Shown: positions 57,481 to 64,000 of the stretch, one piece after another
How positions within the stretch are numbered: the first letter of the stretch is position 1
How the letters are laid out: every line of letters begins with the position of its first letter
Assembly (NCBI GenBank): GCA_025449115.1
Contig: JAHLKC010000112.1
Coordinates: forward strand, 1-64,000
Reading direction: 5' to 3'
Source: Chytridium lagenaria
Taxonomy: Eukaryota; Chytridiomycota; Chytridiomycetes; Chytridiales; Chytridiaceae
DNA: 64,000 nucleotides
The notes under the pieces: generated by a model
What the model saw: only the letters and a program-made list of their open reading frames with translations
Told to the model about the DNA's origin: nothing
The model's database searches: none
Position numbers and translations under genes: made by a program

Positions 57481-60400
57481 GTGATCGTCAACAGATTGCG
57501 CATAGTCCCATCTCAAAGATTTCCGGCGGTTGTATTTCGGATGCTCATAGAGAAAGTAGTTTTGGATGCTTCGACGGAAGAAATGACAAGGGGGACGCCA
57601 TATTTGGAGGATCTTGCAAGCGATGCAACCAGGCGGTTGAAAGTTGAGGAGGCTTTGAAAGCGGGAGACTCTTTCGTTGAGGATGCTTTTGGGTGTTGTG
57701 GTTAGTTTTTCTACATTTCTCTCTCTCTATATTGACTTGCTTTTCGTAGATGCTTCTAGAGTTAGCTGTAGGCATCAGCGAACGTCATTATGGACTTCAG
57801 AAAGTAATATTCAATGTATGTTCTCTCTGCTTCTCGTGGCTTCATTTTTACTATTATCTCTTCATAGATTGCAAGATGGTATGGCATAAGAGTTTGTAGC
57901 AGCATCACACCTTGCCAAGCTATACTTTCGTCTTCCATATCCGGAGCCTTCTCGAAGCCTATATCCCTTACACAAGCATTCTTAAGGTGCTTCTTTGACA
58001 TCAAAGACCAACTTTATGATTATTATGGGAAGGACAGCGTTATCATCAAAGGTGCAATGATCTCAACGGTTCTTTGGAACATTATTGTGGGGAATTTCGA
58101 TACTGGTCTGCATTATGCTGTAGATAGTAGATATTTTCATACTTTGCCTGGTTTGATCGTCGGTGCAGACAGAGGTGGATAAATCTTTTGACTTTCTAAT
58201 GGAGCTGACAACATTTAATGAAGGAGAAATCTTTATCGACACAAGAACGTGGGATATATTTATGTCAGGATTCGCGGACGATAATGAGAGTACAATGGTT
58301 CGGCAGTCTGGCGGAGGGGTATTTTTGGGTTCTCGTCCAGAGTCCATAGCATCAAGGGCATGCTTCGGGAACGATTCCAGGCATGGTGGATGATTTTAAG
58401 GAGGATTTCCTGATCTCTCCTCCTCCTTGCTCCTTTCTGAATAGCTTTGGATCAACTTTCGATAAAGACAGGATACCGATAGAACATTATGGAAACAGTA
58501 TGTAAAAATAACTTGCCTTAGTAATGAGAAAGTCTGCACATACTTATATTCTTAGGCAACTCAACTGATGGCTTTGTGATAGTGACGGCATTGAGTGGAA
58601 GCTTTGATGGATCTACTGTGCAAAACATCGTTGCTTCGTTAAAACAATATTTACATCATTTCACTGTAGCTTATCGACTCGAAGGTAAAATTACTGTAGA
58701 GTTTTATATTAAGAATATTATTTTTTAAAGTCGAAGACGATTTCCAATGTCTATTGGCATCATTAAAAGAAAAGGTTTGTCTGCCATATGCCATGACTGT
58801 TTAACGTGGACTAGGGTGAGAAAGCTTCGACCTCGGTATATCAGCTGTACTACAGTTTCGAGAGGCTTTTGATAAAGAAGAATATTTATATCAATTGCAA
58901 AGGGAAATTTGAAGTTGTGAATGTCGATTTGCAGGATCTCCAAGCATGCGTGGTATTTTTGCCGTTTGTCAACCTTGTTCTATTTTAATACGAATTCTTT
59001 TAGGCGATACCGTTGCAAAAGCGTTAGGCATGTCGCAATTCAGGCTGACTCCGGAATAGTTCTTTGTGACAGTGCTACGAAAAGTGGTCTGTCATGGGTA
59101 CCGAACGAAGTATAGGACGGTATCGATTTCGACGCAAGCCGAAAGTGATGGAAGTATGGGGCATTGAAGGCTCCGTTACGAATCCGAATTTTCCCGTGAC
59201 TACCGCTATAACTCCCAATTTCAGTATGGTCGTGGGTTATGGTCGGAGAAGATGCAAATTTCTGATGCCTTGGACGAGTGGATCAATGACGGTTGCGTTA
59301 GGTCGCGGTTGTTCAAGGCCAAGTGGAATCGGGAAGACGACAATTATGGATTTCTTTTCGAAAACGTTACGAGAGAGAAAATCGATTCCTGGTATGTGAG
59401 CGTTGTCTTACTTCATCGTCATCCTACCCCCTAATAACGGAGCTTTTTTGTGTGTAGCATAACAAGAATAGCGAAAGAAGAACAGCTCACTCCCTTCACA
59501 TCTATAACGTATATGATACGCCATATATTTAAGTCATTCATTCGAGCCTTTGTTAAAAAGCGAGAACACAAAAACTATAGTCCCTTCACATCCCAACACC
59601 AGTCGCAGCAATAAATCGGGAGGTTACCCTTCGTGCCTCAACTCTGAAACACGAAAAGGATGAGGGTTTTTTGCCAGAAACCATTGGAATATGCCTTGCA
59701 CGCATGAATGAGGATCCAGTCTGGCACCTTTGCTTGCTGATTTCTTCCGGAAGTCGAATTTGAGCAAACAGATTTTACTAGGAATCTTGCGCTGCCGTAT
59801 CGCATCAATATTTTGACTCTGCTTATACCTCGACTAGTTGGAGAGCTCTCCCGATTGAAAAAAACGGCTTTGATTTTCGATGACGTTCAGGTACCTGAGG
59901 TTTTGCAAAAAGATGATAATGACTAAACTCCTTTTTTTGTTAGTGGATGGATTCCGTATCCTTTAAAGTACTAAATTTAATTATTTCCTCCAAACCCAAG
60001 GTGAGGCTTGGTTTTCGCTTTACCTTACACCGAGTCAGGGCCTTTTCGTGTTTATTGCACTCGGCCGAATGAAATAGACTACAACTCGCTGTAGCGTCCA
60101 TTCCATCGAAAGACTTTGTATACTTGAAACTTAAAGGACTGCAACCAGACGATGTCCGTGCTTTTCTGAAAATGCTTTTCCAGATGCGGGAATTAGAGTA
60201 GTAGATCCTGATGTTATTTCCTGTAAGTGAGTGAATAGAAACCAGATCTAATTGAGCAAAGTACTTCTCGCAACTACTTCGAATCCCCTCGCCCTTGGCT
60301 TTGCCGTGAGACATTAAAAAAAAATCTCGCCTTTTGCATAAACGATGATGTGCTGCAATTCGATAGAGTGAAGGCTGCCCGTATTTCAGAGCTTTTGGAA

Positions 60401-62400
60401 GGTACAATTGGCGATGCTATCTTAACGCAGTTTGAGAGGTACATTTATTTTTGTAATGTGATTTAGCAGCCTGATACGTTGTAGGCTCCATCCAGATTTT
60501 CAACTTGTTCTTCGATATGCGTTATAAGCGGGCAATACTTCGAGCTTGAAAACGTAGCGCGAATGATGGATAGGCAAATGCCGTTGAGAAACTTAGAAAT
60601 ATTGTCCGAAAGGAAATACCTTTGCATTTTTGAAATTAGAGAATGATGCGGAAGGAAAACCTCAAGTCTACTTTCGACATATTTCTATCACTGTGGCAAT
60701 ATACGAGAGTATTCCAATCGCTGAAAGGTCGTCTTTGCACTCCCGGCTTGGATACGTTTAGAAAGCTATCTCGATGATTCAAACAGATATACTATTCTGC
60801 CTTTGTTGTACCATCACTTTTCGATTGGTGAAGATATGGTTAGAGAATAATTTATACGGAGGAGCTAGGGTGATTATATCAATACCCTTCTGATTTTAAC
60901 GCCGTATTAGATCTACTATGAAGCAGAGGTTTTAGAAGAGAAGCCATTACTTTATGACGGAGCTTACAGATTTGGCAGAATCTCTTAGCATGATACCTGC
61001 AGAGCTTGATACACCTGAAAGAAGAGCCCTTTGGTACTCGACGTTGAATCTGCCGCAACTTCGGCTTTTGACATGGATATCGTCTTGAAATCTGGATTGA
61101 AATCCCTCCCGGTTGGGGGGTCGATATACCCGATCCCGACAAAGTTACTAGCGGAAGGCTTTTTAAACTTGCAATACGACAATTACGTCTCTTTCTGACG
61201 ACCGAGGTGGTAGACGCCTTTAAGCAGCCTTCGTAAACACAACATGCAGGCTTATCGTATCTGCAACCAATCAATTTCGTCCATGTTCATGGTGACTTTA
61301 CCTAGCGAGGCGATTCCAAAGACATTCAAGCTGCATTTGACTCTCGAACTTATCAATCTTAACATTGAGGTTGGCTATGCAGCCCTCGCAATGGGCTGTG
61401 AGTGCATTCTTGGCGTCCTATATCCTTTTGTATGGACCAGATGGCTTTGCAAGCTATATTTTAAGGCGGGCCAGCGGCAGCCGCAAATGTAGTTCAGGTG
61501 AAATTGCAACCTCGTTATTATGCATGGAGCTGTCATGACGATAGCTTTTCGGGATCGAAAAACGGATATTGAGAAATATTCGCAGGACTTTCAGAGGTTA
61601 TTATTAGTTGTTTTTTTTATCATTGAATTTTCTTCCGTGATTTCAAGCGACTCCCCGTTCTCTCCTTTGTTTTCTACACGCGCATTTTTATTCGCCGTTT
61701 CTCGTTATTCTTAATTTTGCATATTCAAATAATATTTCGCCATCATCGGGGACACTGCTCAATGGCAATGTAATATGTTTTAAATTTAGTCGTTGCTAAC
61801 GTTTTTAGCTGCCACGAAACTTTATGTTTTACCTTCATCACCCTAAATCGATGGAGGAAGCCAAGGAACTCTTGACTCTAAAAACTGGATGAAATTCTAG
61901 ATCATAATGCGTTCAGCGCGTTTTCACTCTCAGTTTGTATATGCGTTATTTGGTTACGTACGGGAAATTACTGAGACTGAGGAATGCTTGATTAAATTAG
62001 GGAAAGTCGAGAAAGTAAGACGTTGCTATTCTTTCACATGTAACATAGCTTAGAACTATCGGAAACGTCCAGAAATGCTCGAAAGACCTTTATATAACCT
62101 GAAATTTTCTGGCAGGCTCTGGCTCGCTATTATACACAAAATTTGGTTAAATCTGTTTCTGAATTCGATTCTTTCTGCAATCATCTAGTGTCTCCATTCT
62201 CCGTCAATTTTATTAGCAATGTCGCGGGATTCTCGTTGCAAGCTTTATGGCCTATTATGTCTATGGCAGATACTCTTGGCGATCATGACTTGATTTCATG
62301 TCGTCAAAGGATTCTTTCGCATATCAAAGTCGCAAGACCTGTTTTGTGGCCCTCAAAAAGTTGAATCCGTGACATCTCACGTTCTAAATCTTCTTGATGG
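57481..62400 (+). pseudogene. Broken plus-strand exons of one or more unidentified genes
   Basis: Plausible exons with splice-like ends recur: LEDLASDATRRLKVEEALK (57585-57700), LAVGISERHYGLQKVIFN (57750-57815), KDQLYDYYGKDSVIIKGAMI (58000-58180), DKSFDFLMELTTFNEGEIF and GFADDNESTMVRQSGGG (58170-58390), DGFVIVTALSGSFDGSTV (58565-58685), YYSFERLLIKKNIYINCKGK (58840-58940), WSEKMQISDALDEWINDGCV (59240-59390), DDVLQFDRVKAARISELLEG (60330-60440), NDAEGKPQVYFRHISITVA (60640-60720), QFVYALFGYVREITETEE (61930-62010) and KVARPVLWP before 62365. No long frame survives and no family was recognised. It could be a large intron-rich gene blurred by indels or a true pseudogene. Confidence 0.35.
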
Positions 62401-63018
62401 GAGTTATTGTCTCTTTAAGGGCGACCGCAGGACTGCACGACGGCATCTTCGTACATTGATCACACCAAAGTCGGTGGCGTTTTGGGAGGAAGATGACCGG
62501 GATGGTTGGGGGTTGCGAATATGGGCTATGGATGTTGGATGGTGACGAGAAATACCGGATTGAAGCGAGGGGATACTTTGAGCGAATCCAGGCCAACACG
62601 TTTCTGACATGGATGCATGGTGCCAAAGTTCTGAGTTCTCGCTGGTACTTTACTATAGCGTTTTTCTTCAAGTGTTAATACTGCCTTATGTATATCAGAG
62701 TCGTCATTTTATATATTGCATAAAGAATAAATACAATGAGCCGCGTTTCGTCGCGACAACAAAATCAAATCCGTGTCCGCCATTCTCTTTGGAAAGGCTT
62801 AGATCTATCTAACCATTCCAAAAACGTCATCGCCGACACTCTCCCAAACAAGTTCTCCCCTCTTTCAAGTGTATTTCCTGCCCGTCTATGACCACAAACC
62901 AGTATGCGCTAGTCCAAACCAAAGTGGTTCCGCTTCCCTCCAAAATTCCACCACAGCTGGTGCCAGCACCGCCTGCAATCGCCTCCTTGCTTCCGCCTTT
63001 TTCCCAAGAACAACGCAC

Positions 63019-64000
63019 TCAGCAGCTCGAATAATATGATAATATTAATATCTCCGACAACCCTTTCGAAAACTTTTTAGATGGGATTCGAATCGTCTCG
63101 CATGCATCCAGAATTACTTTTGACGCCGTCTTCACCCATGTATCATCCGTATCAACATCCAGCAATGATATGATGAGCCAGAGTCCCATGAAACAAAATT
63201 TAGCTAAACCTTGCTGAAGTTGATGTATTCCAGCTTTATGAATTCCCCTGGAAGCTCTTTCAGGAAGTTAATGGCGGCGTGACTGTCCTGATCCATTATC
63301 GCCCTCCAAAGATCAATTGACGCAAAAGCTATTCCTTTCTTCGAAGGTTTCCCCATGGTTTGAGAAAGCCTGAATGGAGGAATCAGTTATGATACCAAGG
63401 AAAGCATACACAAATAATCACCTTTCATTTAAAGCATTCAGTTCCTCTTCGCATTTAGTCAAGAGTTCCAAATCCTTGTATATGATTGCCCCCCTTGTGA
63501 GTAAAATACACGTGTATTGGGCTGCAGTAACGTGGTACTCCTTAATCTCTTCAAACCTAGGCAAGAGGAGATTTTTTAAATCTTTGCTGCTTTTCGGTAA
63601 ACGGACGTAAAACATCAAACACCGAGCAACTTGATTTAAGTTAATAAATCGAGTACAGATAAATTATGAAAGCCGCCATCAAATAAATATGTAGGACATA
63701 AAACCTACCTTGCCACTGGCCATAATCACCAGCTCGTTCAAAAGATCTGCGGATAAGACGGTTATTAAAACTAAGGCAAAGAGTGCACATATGGAAACAT
63801 ACTCTTGGAATTTAATCGAGAAATCTTCAAGCTGCCTAAAGGTAGTCGTGCTGAGTGAAGCGATAACTGCCGACATTGCTGCAAATGATCCGCGTAACAC
63901 TTCCGGCGTACATTTACGGGCAGCCTCCAACCCTGCGTTGCAGTAAATTTGAGATATCCGTTTCGACGAAAGTAAAAGTAGGAACGAGGACATCATGGAG
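63019..64000 (-). CDS. 3' part of an unidentified helical protein gene, cut by the window edge
   Basis: Four exons read continuously on the minus strand: 63996-63712 (ARKCTPEVLRGSFAAMSAVI, ending ELVIMASGK at a GTAGGT donor), 63628-63421 (LPKSSKDLKNLLLPRFEEIK, ending ELNALNER at GTGATT), a third near 63370-63205 (KKGIAFASIDLWRAIMDQDS, ending LEYINFSK) and a fourth near 63185-63019 (WVKTASKVILDACETIRIP). The stop is TGA at 63021-63019. The protein looks all-helical, like HEAT- or armadillo-type repeats. I cannot name it; the N-terminus may lie beyond the window. Confidence 0.5.

Noticed and set aside
1..64000. Bacterial or phage defence system
   Set aside because: Introns, fungal gene families and eukaryotic retroelements throughout exclude a prokaryotic source; no such cluster is present.

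Overview
The window is nuclear DNA of a eukaryote, most likely an early-diverging (zoosporic, chytrid-like) fungus. The basis is short GT-AG introns (about 45 to 250 nt) in nearly every recognisable gene, fungal-type housekeeping genes (threonine synthase, NAD kinase, the ESCRT-III subunit Vps2), fungal cell-surface families (WSC, CAP/PR-1, a TRP-like channel with an ML-like ectodomain) and a Crinkler-like gene. The phylum is an inference from this mix and not a direct reading.

Layout. 1-14 kb is a graveyard of mobile elements: the end of a tyrosine-recombinase (Ngaro/Crypton-like) element with split direct repeats (1-1.6 kb); a diverged tandem repeat that cuts into a minus-strand Ty3/Gypsy-like element which keeps Gag, protease and integrase but has no visible reverse transcriptase (2.2-6.7 kb); minus-strand low-complexity reading frames and hairpin-rich leaders (6.7-12.2 kb); and a minus-strand Copia-like Gag-protease fragment (12.5-13.6 kb). 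14.6-17.3 kb holds a Crinkler-like gene whose N-terminal domain exon is present three times. 18-22.3 kb has threonine synthase and a secreted WSC-CAP protein. 22.8-25.6 kb is a hAT transposon. 26.2-31.5 kb has a WSC-like single-pass surface protein and a Sel1-repeat gene with duplicated 3' coding units. 33.2-40.7 kb has a tandem-repeat protein, a small membrane protein, an ankyrin-repeat gene and a small galectin-like gene. 41.6-46.9 kb has NAD kinase and a secreted FG-GAP repeat protein. 49.3-57.3 kb has a TRP-like channel, Vps2, a multi-pass membrane protein, a RING protein and a MYND-like protein. 57.5-62.6 kb holds broken plus-strand exons I cannot name, and the right edge carries part of an unnamed minus-strand gene.

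How the genes relate. There are no operons. A theme of the non-repetitive part is the cell surface and secretion (WSC-CAP, WSC-like receptor, FG-GAP protein, TRP-like channel, multi-pass membrane proteins) together with expanded repeat-protein families (Sel1, ankyrin, FG-GAP, Ser/Pro repeats).

A warning that affects almost every entry: conserved genes that should be intact (THR4, VPS2) are broken by one-base gains or losses inside homopolymer runs. The same kind of break occurs in the recombinase, Crinkler, RING and MYND genes. This looks more like uncorrected assembly error than biology, so frameshifts in this window should not by themselves be read as pseudogenes.
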